Shown one piece after another: positions 54,433 to 64,000 of a stretch of DNA of 64,000 bases (position 1 is its first letter; the number at the start of each line of letters is the position of its first letter). The translations under genes were made by a program, and so were the position numbers. The DNA is from Montanilutibacter psychrotolerans. Its GTDB lineage: Bacteria > Pseudomonadota > Gammaproteobacteria > Xanthomonadales > Xanthomonadaceae. A model generated the notes under the pieces. That model saw nothing but the letters and a program-made list of their open reading frames with translations, was not told the DNA's origin and did no database searches. The DNA lies in the NCBI RefSeq assembly GCF_003719825.1, contig NZ_RIBS01000003.1:434001-498000 (forward strand), read 5' to 3'.

Positions 54433-56107
54433 GCCCGGAAACGACGACAGCGCCGCGGCACCGGGCAGCGGTGGAACGCCTCGCGCCCCCGCTGGAATCG
54501 CCGATGCGACGGCCGCCGTGAACGCGCCGGCTACCGAGGGCACCGCGCCGGATTCCGTCCGCGAGCCCGTCGCCGCCCCCACGCCAGCACCGGCTCCCGA
54601 GCCCATCGGCCGAGCCGGCGCCGACGACGAGCCGCTGGCGCACGCCGAACGCCGACTGCACCCGATGTCGTGGCTGTTCGTGCTGCTCCAGCAGCTGCGC
54701 CAGTTCGTGATCCCGTTGCTTGCGCTGCTGGTGTTCGGGCGCGGCGACCGCAACGAGCTGTGGCCGCTGATCGGCGTCGGCGCGCTGGTGCTGTTGTCGG
54801 TGTGGAGCTACTTCACCTACCGCTATGGCGTGACCGCCGACAGCCTCGTGGTGCGCAGCGGCCTGCTCGAACGCAGCCTGCGCGTGATCCCGTTCGCGCG
54901 GATCCACAACGTCGCCGTGCAGCAGTCGCTGCTGCACCGGCTGTTCGGGGTGGCCGAGGTGCGCCTGGAATCGGCCGGCGGCACCAAGCCCGAGGCCGAG
55001 ATGCGGGTACTCAAGTACGCCGATGCGATCGCGCTGGAGGCGCTGGTGCGCCACCGCGGCCTGCAGGTCGCCCCATCGCAGGCCGAATCGGCGAACGAAC
55101 CCTCGCCGGTGCTGCTGGCGATGTCGACCGCCGAGGTGCTGCGCCATGGACTGGTGTCCAACCGCGGCATGGTCGTGCTCGGCGCCGGCGCCGCGGCGCT
55201 GGCCCAGTTCAGCCCGAAGCTCATGCCGCAGATGCTCAAGCGCTGGGGAGAGGCACTGTTCGGCTACGGCGACAGCCATGGCTACGGGATACCCGACTAC
55301 GTGCTGGTCGGCCTGAGCCTGGCGGTGCTGCTGGTCGTGGTGCTGCGACTGTTCTCGATGGTGCTGGCGCTGTTGCAGTACCACGGATTCCGACTGGTCG
55401 AGCATGGCCGGCGGCTGACCGTCGAACGTGGCCTGCTGGCGCGCTGGCGTACTTCTGCCTCGCGCCGTCGCATCCAGGCGTGGACCCTGCGGGAAAGCCA
55501 GATGCACCGCCTGCTGCGACGCCGCAGCCTCGAGATCGACACCGCCGCGCGCGAGGAAGGCAACGGCCAGCAACGTGCGCTGCGCGAGCTGGCCCCCATC
55601 GCGACGCCGGACGCCTGCGACGCCCTGATCGAACACCTGCTGCCACGCGCGGGTTGGGCCGCGCTGGACTGGCGGGCGCTGCCGGCGTCGAACTGGTGGC
55701 GGTTGTTCGCCCCACACCTGCCCTGGCTGCTGTTGGCCACCGGTTTGCTGTGCCTGCGCGTGGGCAGTTGGGGTCTTCTGGCACTGCTGTGGCTGCCGTG
55801 GGCGGTGCTGTTGTCGCGCCAGCAGGCGCGGCGCATGGCCTGGGCGTGCAACGCCGAGCTGGTTGCGGTGCGCGGCGGCTGGTGGAGCCGGCACTGGCGC
55901 TTCGCCGAGATCGACAAGCTGCAGGCATTGCGCCTGTCGCGATCGCCCCTCGATCGGCGCTGCGGCACCGCGACGCTGTCGCTGGACACCGCCGGAAGTG
56001 GCGCGATGGCGCCGCCGCTGCAGATCCGCTTCCTGCCCGAGGCGCAGGCGCAGGCGCTGTACGCGCGCTTGGCGCACGAACTGGCGAAACGGCCGCTGCG
56101 GTGGTGA
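54425..56107 (+). CDS. Bacterial PH-domain membrane protein (YdbT-like)
   Basis: 560 residues from ATG 54425, inside the end of the previous gene. An Ala/Pro-rich N-terminus of ~75 residues is followed by pairs of membrane segments and repeated bPH2 domains: FTYRYGVTADSLVVRSGLLERSLRVIPFARIHNVAVQQSLLHRLFGVAEVRLES, then YHGFRLVEHGRRLTVERGLLARW, and AWACNAELVAVRGGWWSRHWRFAEIDKLQALRLSRSPLDRR. The triple domain arrangement is characteristic of YdbT. It works with the YdbS-like protein encoded upstream. Confidence 0.9.
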   Translation: MPEPGNDDSAAAPGSGGTPRAPAGIADATAAVNAPATEGTAPDSVREPVAAPTPAPAPEPIGRAGADDEPLAHAERRLHPMSWLFVLLQQLRQFVIPLLALLVFGRGDRNELWPLIGVGALVLLSVWSYFTYRYGVTADSLVVRSGLLERSLRVIPFARIHNVAVQQSLLHRLFGVAEVRLESAGGTKPEAEMRVLKYADAIALEALVRHRGLQVAPSQAESANEPSPVLLAMSTAEVLRHGLVSNRGMVVLGAGAAALAQFSPKLMPQMLKRWGEALFGYGDSHGYGIPDYVLVGLSLAVLLVVVLRLFSMVLALLQYHGFRLVEHGRRLTVERGLLARWRTSASRRRIQAWTLRESQMHRLLRRRSLEIDTAAREEGNGQQRALRELAPIATPDACDALIEHLLPRAGWAALDWRALPASNWWRLFAPHLPWLLLATGLLCLRVGSWGLLALLWLPWAVLLSRQQARRMAWACNAELVAVRGGWWSRHWRFAEIDKLQALRLSRSPLDRRCGTATLSLDTAGSGAMAPPLQIRFLPEAQAQALYARLAHELAKRPLRW

Positions 56108-56317
56108 GTCGGTCAGTGAGTCGTTCAACCCAGGACGCGAGCGCACCGGTTGCCCGGCGCTGACCGGGCCTGCAGGCGCGGCATCAGCCGCGTCACGGAT
56201 CGCGAGGGAAACGCCGCCGGCATCCCTTGATCGCCCGGCGCAGGCACGGAGCCGGAGACGGGCGGACGCCGCCGAGCCCTGCCGCGTCCCACGCCGGCCG
56301 GCGCGGGACGCGAGGGT

Positions 56318-57373
56318 TCAGCCGCCCGGACCCCAGTAGCCCAGCTCCCGGCGGATCTGCAGCGCGCGCAGGCGTCCCCCCCAGGGCTTCGATCGCAGCG
56401 GACCCAGACGACCGGCCAGCAGATCCTCAGTGGCGGCGATCACGCGCTCGCTGGCGCGGCCATCGCGCAACGGATGGATCGCATCGGCGTACGCGGCCAA
56501 CGCCGCCTGCAACTCCGGTGTGGGTGCGAATGCGCGCTGCAGCATCTGCGGCAATGCCGATGCATCGTCGAAATCGAGCATGTGCGGTTTCGGAGCGCGA
56601 TTGCGGAACGTCACCACCGGTTTGCGCTGCACCACGAACTCGGACACCACCGACGTGGTGTCGGCGACCAGCACGTCGGCGGCACGCTGCGCAGCCACCA
56701 GTTGTTCGGTCTCGAAAAACGCCGCGTTCGGCCCTTCCAGCGTCCGATAGCGCTCGAACAGCGCGGGCGGGCATTTGGGGTGCAGGGTCAGCAGCCAGTA
56801 GCGATCGCCGCGCGCGACCTCGGCGGCGATGGCCTCGAACAGGTGCGGCGCGGCGCTGAGCCGCTCGGTGAACGTGGAGGCGAACAGCACCACCGGGCGC
56901 CCGTCGGCCGGCGCGCGCAAGGCCGCCGCGGCACCGTCGTCGTCGCGGAACAGCGGATCGAGCTTGGGCCAGCCGGTCTCGACCACGGCGAAATGGCGAT
57001 GGCGCGCGGCCAGCTCGACGAAGGGCGCGGTGGTCGCCGGCCCCTGCGTGCAGTACAGATCGAACAAGCCGCGCACGCGGAAGTGGCCGCGCGCGTCGTC
57101 GCGCTTCTCGACGTTGAACCCGTGGAACAGCTGGACCTTGGCACCGGAAACGAACGGCGGCACCCAGTTGGCGGCGCTGAACACCGCCCGCGGACGCAGT
57201 GCCACCGCCTCACGCAGGCCGACCATGCGCACCGGCTCGGGAAGGCGCGCGGAGGCCGCACCGTCGGCGAACCAGGCGTGGACGCCGTGACCGGCGGCTT
57301 GCAGCGCCTGCGCCAGCGGTTGCAGGATGGGCAGCGCATAACGCTCGGTCGCAAACAACAGGTAGTCCGCCAT
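56318..57373 (-). CDS. CDP-glycerol glycerophosphotransferase-family protein
   Basis: 351 residues from ATG 57373 with GGGAAG 6 nt upstream. The N-terminal half has a GT-B-type fold (LLFATERYALPILQPLAQALQAAGHGVHAWF). VQLFHGFNVEKRDD and VLVADTTSVVSEFVVQRKPVVTFRN, with the DTTSV...E motif, are characteristic of CDP-glycerol:glycerophosphotransferases (TagB/TagF type). In a Gram-negative this probably modifies LPS or capsule with glycerol-phosphate or another nucleotide-linked unit. Only 22 bp separate its start from the divergent glycosyltransferase. Confidence 0.88.
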   Translation of the reverse strand: MADYLLFATERYALPILQPLAQALQAAGHGVHAWFADGAASARLPEPVRMVGLREAVALRPRAVFSAANWVPPFVSGAKVQLFHGFNVEKRDDARGHFRVRGLFDLYCTQGPATTAPFVELAARHRHFAVVETGWPKLDPLFRDDDGAAAALRAPADGRPVVLFASTFTERLSAAPHLFEAIAAEVARGDRYWLLTLHPKCPPALFERYRTLEGPNAAFFETEQLVAAQRAADVLVADTTSVVSEFVVQRKPVVTFRNRAPKPHMLDFDDASALPQMLQRAFAPTPELQAALAAYADAIHPLRDGRASERVIAATEDLLAGRLGPLRSKPWGGRLRALQIRRELGYWGPGG

Positions 57374-57395
57374 CAACGCTTCCCGTACTGAATCC

Positions 57396-58190
57396 ATGGA
57401 TGCCGTCGCGACCCGCCGCGTGCCGCTTTCGGCGGTCATTATCACGTTCAACGAGGCCGACCGCATCGCCGACTGCATTGCCTCGTTGGCGTTCTGCGAC
57501 GACGTCGTGGTGGTGGACTCGCATTCCACCGATGCCACCGCGCAGATCGCCCACGACCTCGGCGCACGCGTGCTGCTGCGGCCGTTCGACGGCTTCCGCA
57601 GCCAGAAGCAGTTCGCCGTCGAGCAGGCGCGCCACGACTGGGTGCTGTGCCTGGACGCCGACGAACGCATCAGCCAGGAGCTGGCCGCGGCGATCGCGAC
57701 GGCGCGGGACGCGGGGTTCGATGCCGCCGGCTACCGCTTTGCCCGCCTGTCACAGTACTTCGGCAAGTTCCTGCGCCGCGGGAATGCCTATCCCGACCGG
57801 GTCTTGCGCCTGTTCGATCGCCGCCGCGGCGGCTGGCGAGGCACGCGCGAGGTGCACGAGGCCGCCAGCGTCGACGGCCCGGTGCGCACCTTGCACGGCG
57901 ACCTGATCCACTACCCGTACCGCTCGCTCGAACAGCAGCTGGCCAAGACCCAGCGCTACGCCCGCATGATGGCCGAGCACGACCACGCACGCGGCAAGCG
58001 CGCCACCGTGGCCAAGCTGGTGCTGTCGCCGGCCTGGCGTTTCTGGCGTGGCTACGTGCTGCGGCTGGGCTTCCTGGACGGCTGGCACGGGTTGGTCTAC
58101 GCCTACGTGCGTGCCAACTACGTGCGGCAGAAGACGATCATGCTGTGGATGCTGCAGAACGGTCAGCCGGTGACCACGCCCGAACGCTGA
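57396..58190 (+). CDS. Glycosyltransferase family 2, WaaE/KdtX type
   Basis: 264 residues. The N-terminus has the GT-A motif: LSAVIITFNEADRIADCIASLAFCDDVVVVDSHSTDATAQIAHDLGARV and LCLDADERISQEL (DxD-like). WRGTREVHEAA and HYPYRSLEQQLAKTQRYARMMAEHD are typical of the lipopolysaccharide core beta-glucosyltransferase WaaE/KdtX. It adds a sugar to the LPS core or related glycan on the cytoplasmic side. Start codon is close to the divergent gene's start, so regulation is shared. Confidence 0.9.
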   Translation: MDAVATRRVPLSAVIITFNEADRIADCIASLAFCDDVVVVDSHSTDATAQIAHDLGARVLLRPFDGFRSQKQFAVEQARHDWVLCLDADERISQELAAAIATARDAGFDAAGYRFARLSQYFGKFLRRGNAYPDRVLRLFDRRRGGWRGTREVHEAASVDGPVRTLHGDLIHYPYRSLEQQLAKTQRYARMMAEHDHARGKRATVAKLVLSPAWRFWRGYVLRLGFLDGWHGLVYAYVRANYVRQKTIMLWMLQNGQPVTTPER

Positions 58191-58400
58191 ACGCGATGGC
58201 GGCCCGCGCCGCCCTGGCGTCCGGACCCTGACCCAACTGTCAGGCCCGCCGGACAAAAAAATCGGACAACTCCGTTCAGAATTGGCGCGATCAGTCGCAT
58301 CGCGCCATGCCGTTCCGTGCCACTATCCGCCGCTGCCGGACGCCCCTCCATTCGAACCATGCGGAATCCCGGCATTCCGCATCCCCCCGAAGACCACGCA

Positions 58401-59350
<950 letters not shown>

Positions 59351-59354
<4 letters not shown>

Positions 59355-60259
59355 CCACGTTCGCCGTCATCGTCACCAGCTACAACTACCGCGCCTTCGT
59401 CGAAGAGGCCGTCGACAGCGCGCTGGCACAGACCCGTGCGCCTGCGCAGGTGATCGTCGTCGACGACGGCTCCACCGACGGCACCCCGGACCTGCTCCAG
59501 CAGCGCTACGGCAGCGACCCGCGGGTGACCTTGCTGTGCGGCGCGAATGGCGGCCAGCTGGTCGCGTTCCAGCGCGGCATGGCGGCGGCCAACGCGGACG
59601 TGATCTGCTTCCTCGATGCCGACGACCGTTGGGCCCCGGACTACCTCGCGCGCATTGGCGAGCTGTACGACAGCCGCAAGGACGTCGACTTCGTCTTCTC
59701 CGACATCAGCCTGTTCGGCAACGAGCAGCGCACGATCGGCTACGACGAGTGTGCCCGCGACCTGGGCTACACCGCGATCAGCACGTTCTCGCTGACCCAC
59801 TGGTACGGCGCGCCGACTTCGGCGTTGTCGCTTCGCTCGCTGTGGGCGCGGCGCAGCCTCGACCTGCCTGCCGATCTCAACCACACCTGGCGCCTTTCGG
59901 CCGACAACTGCCTGGTCTACGGCGCCAGCGTCCTGGGTGCGCGCAAGTACTACCTGCCCACCGGCAGCGTGGGTTACCGCATCCACGGGAACAACGGCTG
60001 GTGGTCCAACCGCACGCCGACTGCGAACTTCCTCAACCGCCTGCGTTCGCGCGGCCTGATCGCGCACTACGCGCGGATCGCGGGGATCGACGACTCCTGC
60101 CTGCACCTGGCCAAGTACGAGTACAAGACCAAGCCCGACCCGAGCTGGGACGAAACCAAGCGCTACGCGGGGCTGGCCTGGGCCGGTCGCGGCGCGCCGT
60201 GGTGGAAGCGTGGCGAACGCGCGATCTCCATCCTCATGGGCCGCCGCAAGGGTCGTTGA
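59351..60259 (+). CDS. Glycosyltransferase family 2
   Basis: 302 residues; its ATG overlaps the stop of the UXS gene (ATGA). GT-A motifs are complete: [44 protein letters not shown] and [17 protein letters not shown]. The C-terminal half (residues ~150-302) contains [13 protein letters not shown] and [14 protein letters not shown], family-typical. It may transfer the xylose supplied by the preceding enzyme, an inference from coupling. Confidence 0.92.
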
Positions 60260-60286
60260 GCCGCGGCGCCATCGCGGCCCCATCCC

Positions 60287-61411
60287 ATGAAGTTGCTGCT
60301 CACCAACTTCCACGACGGCGACGGCGGCGGTCACACGACGTACGTGCTGGCGCTGGCGCGAGGGCTTGCCCCGCGCCATGAGGTGCACGTCGCCGCGCCC
60401 GAAGGCAGCCGCCTGTACCGCGAGGCCGCCGCGTCACTGGGCGTCCACGCGCTGGCGCAGGCGTTTCCGAACGGGCTCAAGCGTCTGGCGGCCCGTCTGC
60501 GCGCCCGCGCGCAACTTGCCGCTTACCTGCGCGAGCACGATTTCGACGTGGTCCACGTCAACGGATCGGCGGACCACCGCCTGGTGATGTCCGCTTTGCG
60601 CGGCCTGCCGCAACGGCCGCGCATCGTGTTGACCAAGCACAACTCCAAGCCGATGACCGGCCTGGGCCACGCCTGGCGAGCCCGGCGAGGCACCGACATG
60701 GTCATCGCCGTGTGCGACCACACCCGCACCGAACTGGCCGGCACCGCGTACCGACGCTGCCTGCACGAGACCGTGCACAACGGGGTCGACATCGCTCGCT
60801 ACGCGCCGTGGCCCGCGTCGCAGGCGGCGACCGAGCGCCGGCGCTGGGCGGACGACGACACGTTGCTGCTGGGCAGCAACGCCGGCACCGCGACCTACAA
60901 GGGTTGGATGGACCTGGTCGAAGCGCTGGCGGCCCTGCCGACGGAGCAACGCACCCGCGTTCGCGTGCTGCTGGCCGGCAAACCGCCCGGCAGCGAGCAA
61001 CGTGCACGCATCGAGCAGTTGGGGCTCAGCGCGCAGGTGCAGTTCACCGGCCTGCTGGACGACGTGCGCCCGGTGATCGCCGCGATCGATGCCGGGTTCG
61101 TGCTGTCGTGGGATGTCGAGACGATCTCGTTCGCCTGCCGCGAGATGATGGCGATGGCGCGGCCGGTATTGGTCAGCAACTACGCTGGCCTGCCCGAGAA
61201 CATCCAGCCCGACATCGACGGCTGGGTGGTACCGGTACGCGATCGCACGGCCATCGGCGCCGCGATCCAGCACCTGCTGCGCGTGCGCGACCAACTGCAG
61301 GGCATGGGTGCGGCAGCACACGCGCATGCCCAGGCCGAGTTCGGCCTGGAGCGCTTCGTGGATCGCACCGAGGCGGCATACCAGCGCCTTCTGGACGCTA
61401 CGCCCGGCTAG
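60287..61411 (+). CDS. Glycosyltransferase family 4
   Basis: 374 residues from ATG 60287. GT-B fold: KLLLTNFHDGDGGGHTTYVLALARGLAPRHEVHVAAPEGS at the N-terminus, nucleotide-binding part with LLLGSNAGTATYKGWMDLVEAL, then VQFTGLLDDVRPVIAAIDAGFVLSWDVETISFACREMMAMARPVLVSNYAGLPE, with the E-x7-E-like region of family GT4. It probably extends the same glycan as its neighbours. It lies 27 bp after the GT2 gene. Confidence 0.92.
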   Translation: MKLLLTNFHDGDGGGHTTYVLALARGLAPRHEVHVAAPEGSRLYREAAASLGVHALAQAFPNGLKRLAARLRARAQLAAYLREHDFDVVHVNGSADHRLVMSALRGLPQRPRIVLTKHNSKPMTGLGHAWRARRGTDMVIAVCDHTRTELAGTAYRRCLHETVHNGVDIARYAPWPASQAATERRRWADDDTLLLGSNAGTATYKGWMDLVEALAALPTEQRTRVRVLLAGKPPGSEQRARIEQLGLSAQVQFTGLLDDVRPVIAAIDAGFVLSWDVETISFACREMMAMARPVLVSNYAGLPENIQPDIDGWVVPVRDRTAIGAAIQHLLRVRDQLQGMGAAAHAHAQAEFGLERFVDRTEAAYQRLLDATPG

Positions 61412-61423
61412 CTAGCACGGCTC

Positions 61424-61536
61424 TCGTAGGGCGCATTAGCCGAAGGCGTAATGCGCCGGATCGGACGCGCGATGAAGGTCCAACCTCGACACAAACAAAT
61501 CCGGCGCAATGCGCTTCGCTTATTGGCGCCCTACGA
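61424..61536. repeat. Palindromic repetitive element (MITE/REP-like, 113 bp)
   Basis: Terminal inverted repeats begin TCGTAGGGCGCATTAGCCGA on the left and end TTATTGGCGCCCTACGA on the right. Inner parts also match (GTAATGCGCCGGAT against ATCCGGCGCAATGCGC). It is 113 bp and non-coding, directly after the glycosyltransferase cluster. Elements of this GTAGGGYG type are common in many genomes. Confidence 0.75.
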
Positions 61537-61628
61537 GTGCACCTTAGGCCTTGGCAAATGCCGAAGCTGCTTGGTCGATCTGCGCTGCCCTCGGGATGGC
61601 CGCTGGCGCACTGACCGCGATGGCGAGC

Positions 61629-61655
61629 GATGGGTATCACGATGCTCAACCCATC
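61629..61655. repeat. Short inverted repeat (REP-like)
   Basis: GATGGGT and ACCCATC are 13 bp apart, followed by CTACGGGG; related in style to the 113-bp element just upstream. Together they fill most of the 370-bp gap between 61411 and 61783. Confidence 0.5.
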
Positions 61656-61782
61656 CTACGGGGCTGCGCCCGGCGGGCGATCTGGGCTCGGCCCAGCCTG
61701 GGCCGCCAGCCGCCCGTGCCTCGCATCCGCGCCCGCAAGAACAGACTTGTGCGTTCAGACAGCTAGCCACACGTGACGGCGA

Positions 61783-63561
61783 CTAGCCGCCGTCGTCGGC
61801 ATCGCCGTCGTCGTCCGACGCAGCACTGGGGGGCGCCGTGGGTGTCAGCATCGCATCCGCACACGCGGCGGTGGCCGCTCCCGGCAGCAGCCACCAGCTT
61901 CGGCGATTGGCATTGCCCAGCGCCTGCGCATGTCGCCGGTCGATGCAATCGACCATCGCCGCATCCTGCACCAGCAACCACCGCGATGCCGGCCGCTGCG
62001 CCTGCCAGGCCAGGCCCCGCCGCATCTGTTCGTCGAAGGGACGCTTGAAGCCGAACTCGGCGACCGCGCGATCGGCCATCAACAGGTGCTGCTCACGCCA
62101 GGCCACCAGGCCGAGCTCGGCGTCCGCACCGATCCGCCGGCCGACCGCGACCATCAGCCCGCGTGCCGACGAGGAGTCGTTGAGCAGCGGCGCCCCGATC
62201 AGCCCGAACAACACCCACAGGCCGGCCAGGGTGGAGACCAGCGCCGCGATCGGCCGCCGGCGACCGAACCACAGCACGCTGGCCACGCCCCAGGCCCCGA
62301 TGGCGACCAGCAGGCCGGCAAGCGCCAGGGCTTCATTCTCCAGGCCGCGCTGCGCCACGAGGTGCCGCTCGAACCCCGGATCGCCGAACCACATCGTCAG
62401 ACCCGCCACCAGCGCCACGCCGCCCAGCGCCGCGGCAAACCCCAACGCCAGCCGGCGCGGCCACACGCGCCGCAGCAGACCCGGCAGCAGCGGCGCCAAC
62501 GCCAACGCCGCCATCGGCAGGGCCGGCAGGATGTACATGTCGCGCTTGCCGCTGGGAATGGTGAAGAACACCAGCACCAGCAGCCACCACGCCAACGGCA
62601 ACAGGTAGCGCGGGTCGACGCGACGCAGTCGCCGGCGCCACGCCGGCACCGCCCACGGCAGCGCCAGCGCGGTGGGCAGCCACATGGTGGCCATGACCTC
62701 CAGGAAGTACCAGGCCGGTTGTGCGTGGTGCCAGGAGGCGGCGTAACGCTTGGCGGTCTGGCGCAGCAGGATGTCGTCCATGTACGTCCGGTAGTCCGGC
62801 GACCCATTGCCCAGCGCGGCCACCAGCATTGGCACCAGCCACACGCCGCAGGCCGCAACGAACGCGAGCGGACCCAGCCAGAACCGAGGGTGGGTGGCGT
62901 ACAGGCGCACCGGCCAACCGCGTACTGCCGCGATGCCGGCCGGAACCAGCATCAGCAGCGCGATCGCACCGACCCCCTTGCTGATGGTGCCGAACCCGGC
63001 CGCCGCCCACCCCAGCGCCCACATCGACCAGTTCGGTCCGGGATCGCTGCGCGTGGTGAGCACGTGCCGCAGAAGTCCGTAGTTGGCCAGGGTGATCCAG
63101 AACACCACCAGCGGGTCGATCTGCGCCTTCTTGGCCTGCCAGGTGAACTGCAGCGCCAGCAACACCGCCCAACCCGCGTACAACCCCACCCGGCGGGTCC
63201 ACAGTCGGCGGCCCAGGTCGATCACGCACCACAGCGTGCCCAGCGCGGCCAGCAACGACGGCAGCAGGAAGGCCACGCGCCAGTTGCCGATCACCGTGTA
63301 GGCGGCGGCCTGCAGCCACATGAACAACGGCGGCTTGTCCGAATACAGCTCGCCGCCCCGGTGTGGGAACAGCCAGTCGCCGCTGTCGACCATCTGCCGC
63401 GCGACCAGCGCAAAGCGCGGCTCGTCCGCCGGCCAGGGGTCGCGCAGGCCCAGTCCGGCGCCCAGCACCAGCACGGCCACGATCCAGAACAACCAGGTTT
63501 CACGCGAAATCGCGGTTCTCGCCAGGCGCGGCATCTGCAGGGGCACGATCAGGCTTTCCAC
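61783..63561 (-). CDS. ArnT/PMT-type glycosyltransferase (GT39 family)
   Basis: 592 residues from GTG 63561 (ATG 63534 possible). At least ten membrane segments occupy residues ~20-450. RDPWPADEPRFALVARQMVDSGDWLFPHRGGELYSDKPPLFMW contains the acidic and DKPPL-type loops of the ArnT/PMT superfamily. The last ~170 residues are soluble and end in an Asp/Gly-rich tail. These enzymes transfer sugars from polyprenyl phosphates to lipid A, proteins or glycans at the periplasmic side. It may finish the surface glycan of the preceding cluster. Confidence 0.88.
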   Translation of the reverse strand: MESLIVPLQMPRLARTAISRETWLFWIVAVLVLGAGLGLRDPWPADEPRFALVARQMVDSGDWLFPHRGGELYSDKPPLFMWLQAAAYTVIGNWRVAFLLPSLLAALGTLWCVIDLGRRLWTRRVGLYAGWAVLLALQFTWQAKKAQIDPLVVFWITLANYGLLRHVLTTRSDPGPNWSMWALGWAAAGFGTISKGVGAIALLMLVPAGIAAVRGWPVRLYATHPRFWLGPLAFVAACGVWLVPMLVAALGNGSPDYRTYMDDILLRQTAKRYAASWHHAQPAWYFLEVMATMWLPTALALPWAVPAWRRRLRRVDPRYLLPLAWWLLVLVFFTIPSGKRDMYILPALPMAALALAPLLPGLLRRVWPRRLALGFAAALGGVALVAGLTMWFGDPGFERHLVAQRGLENEALALAGLLVAIGAWGVASVLWFGRRRPIAALVSTLAGLWVLFGLIGAPLLNDSSSARGLMVAVGRRIGADAELGLVAWREQHLLMADRAVAEFGFKRPFDEQMRRGLAWQAQRPASRWLLVQDAAMVDCIDRRHAQALGNANRRSWWLLPGAATAACADAMLTPTAPPSAASDDDGDADDGG

Positions 63562-63786
63562 GGCGTTTCGACGGAGCGCAAATGATAGCCAGACGATGTA
63601 AGCGTTCTGTCGGAAGTGCCAGCGGCGCGGCTTGCGCGTCTTGGCGATTGCTCGGACTGCGGTGAACGCGCCGTCGCCGCGATCGGCCGTAGCGCCCGGG
63701 CGGTCGTTGCACCGGCCCCATCCAAGGGGCCCGATGCGATGCGCCGGTGCGGGGCCCTGTACCGGCCTCGCCCAGCAGGGGCGGCG

Positions 63787-64000
63787 TCAGGCCTTGGCGG
63801 ACTTGCGCAGCCGCGCGTAGAAGAACCCGTCGCCACCGCCCTCGCCGGGCAGGCGTTGGTAACCGGCGGGCACGCCGTCGACGGACACGGCTCGGCCGAA
63901 GCGTCCGTCGAGTGGCTCGAGCGCGGCATCGGCGGTGCGCGCCAGGAACGCCGCGACCTGCGCGTCGTTCTCGGCCTTGAGGATCGAGCAGGTGGCGTAC
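63787..64000 (-). CDS. rsmB: 16S rRNA m5C967 methyltransferase RsmB, C-terminal part (5' end beyond window)
   Basis: 71 residues to a TGA at 63787-63789; the rest lies beyond the window edge. The phrases [19 protein letters not shown] and [17 protein letters not shown] are the C-terminal motif VI region of the RsmB/Sun methyltransferases (ATCS... and GGDGFFYA). Close relatives, such as RsmF, end differently, so RsmB is most likely. Confidence 0.8.
   Translation of the reverse strand, partial: YATCSILKAENDAQVAAFLARTADAALEPLDGRFGRAVSVDGVPAGYQRLPGEGGGDGFFYARLRKSAKA

Overview
The window is high-GC gammaproteobacterial chromosome. It most resembles the Lysobacteraceae/Xanthomonadaceae (Lysobacter, Luteimonas or a relative). 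The reasons are a coenzyme-B12-dependent ribonucleotide reductase split into two genes, attC sites of the Xanthomonas integron type, and the general gene content. This is inference from gene content; no database search was possible.

Layout. 1-4.8 kb is a worn accessory strip: a truncated ankyrin/SUFU protein, a frameshifted TetR regulator whose operators are still intact, a PEP-mutase-like enzyme, a secreted HExxH protein, an rhs scrap and an AT-rich orphan gene. 4.8-9.8 kb carries the split class II ribonucleotide reductase (nrdJa, nrdJb) with a histone-H1-like gene between its halves. 10.3-14.5 kb has a DegQ-type protease and an envelope-stress-like group (DUF883/YqjD, YqjE-like, a small coiled protein, an AI-2E-type permease). 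14.7-20.4 kb holds a prolyl oligopeptidase, a patatin, a WYL regulator and a lipoprotein. 20.6-25.6 kb is a molybdoenzyme operon resembling the sulfite-oxidising SoeABC. 25.7-30.5 kb has hemC, an AlgR-type regulator, an esterase, a TonB-like lipoprotein and glucokinase.

30.8-33.2 kb is an ECF42-type sigma factor cassette with a DGPF/YCII protein, a VOC protein and a recognisable candidate promoter. 33.3-42.0 kb is a mixed region: a CrtO-like membrane protein, a CrtI-like oxidoreductase with a divergent TetR regulator, a LytS/LytR two-component pair, and two paralogous NTF2-like secreted proteins in opposite orientation.

42.1-49.05 kb is a cluster of integron cassettes without any integrase gene (a CALIN). 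It has two arms of opposite polarity: the left arm (42.2-44.4 kb) reads leftward and the right arm (45.3-49.05 kb) reads rightward. About 0.9 kb without genes separates them and carries a duplicated 27-bp element. Cassette products include VOC, SseB-like, DUF2164 and DUF3658 proteins, small membrane proteins, and one protein with an R-x4-H motif like that of HEPN ribonucleases.

The array ends about 110 bp from an unusual gene at 49.16-49.49 kb: tRNA-Ile(CAU) interrupted directly after its anticodon by a 259-nt group I intron of the Azoarcus (IC3) type. Beyond it are rpoD, dtd, an LpxL-type acyltransferase, two bacterial-PH membrane proteins, and a surface-glycan cluster (glycerophosphotransferase-like, GT2, UDP-glucuronate decarboxylase, GT2, GT4, GT39). 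The right edge cuts the C-terminus of rsmB.
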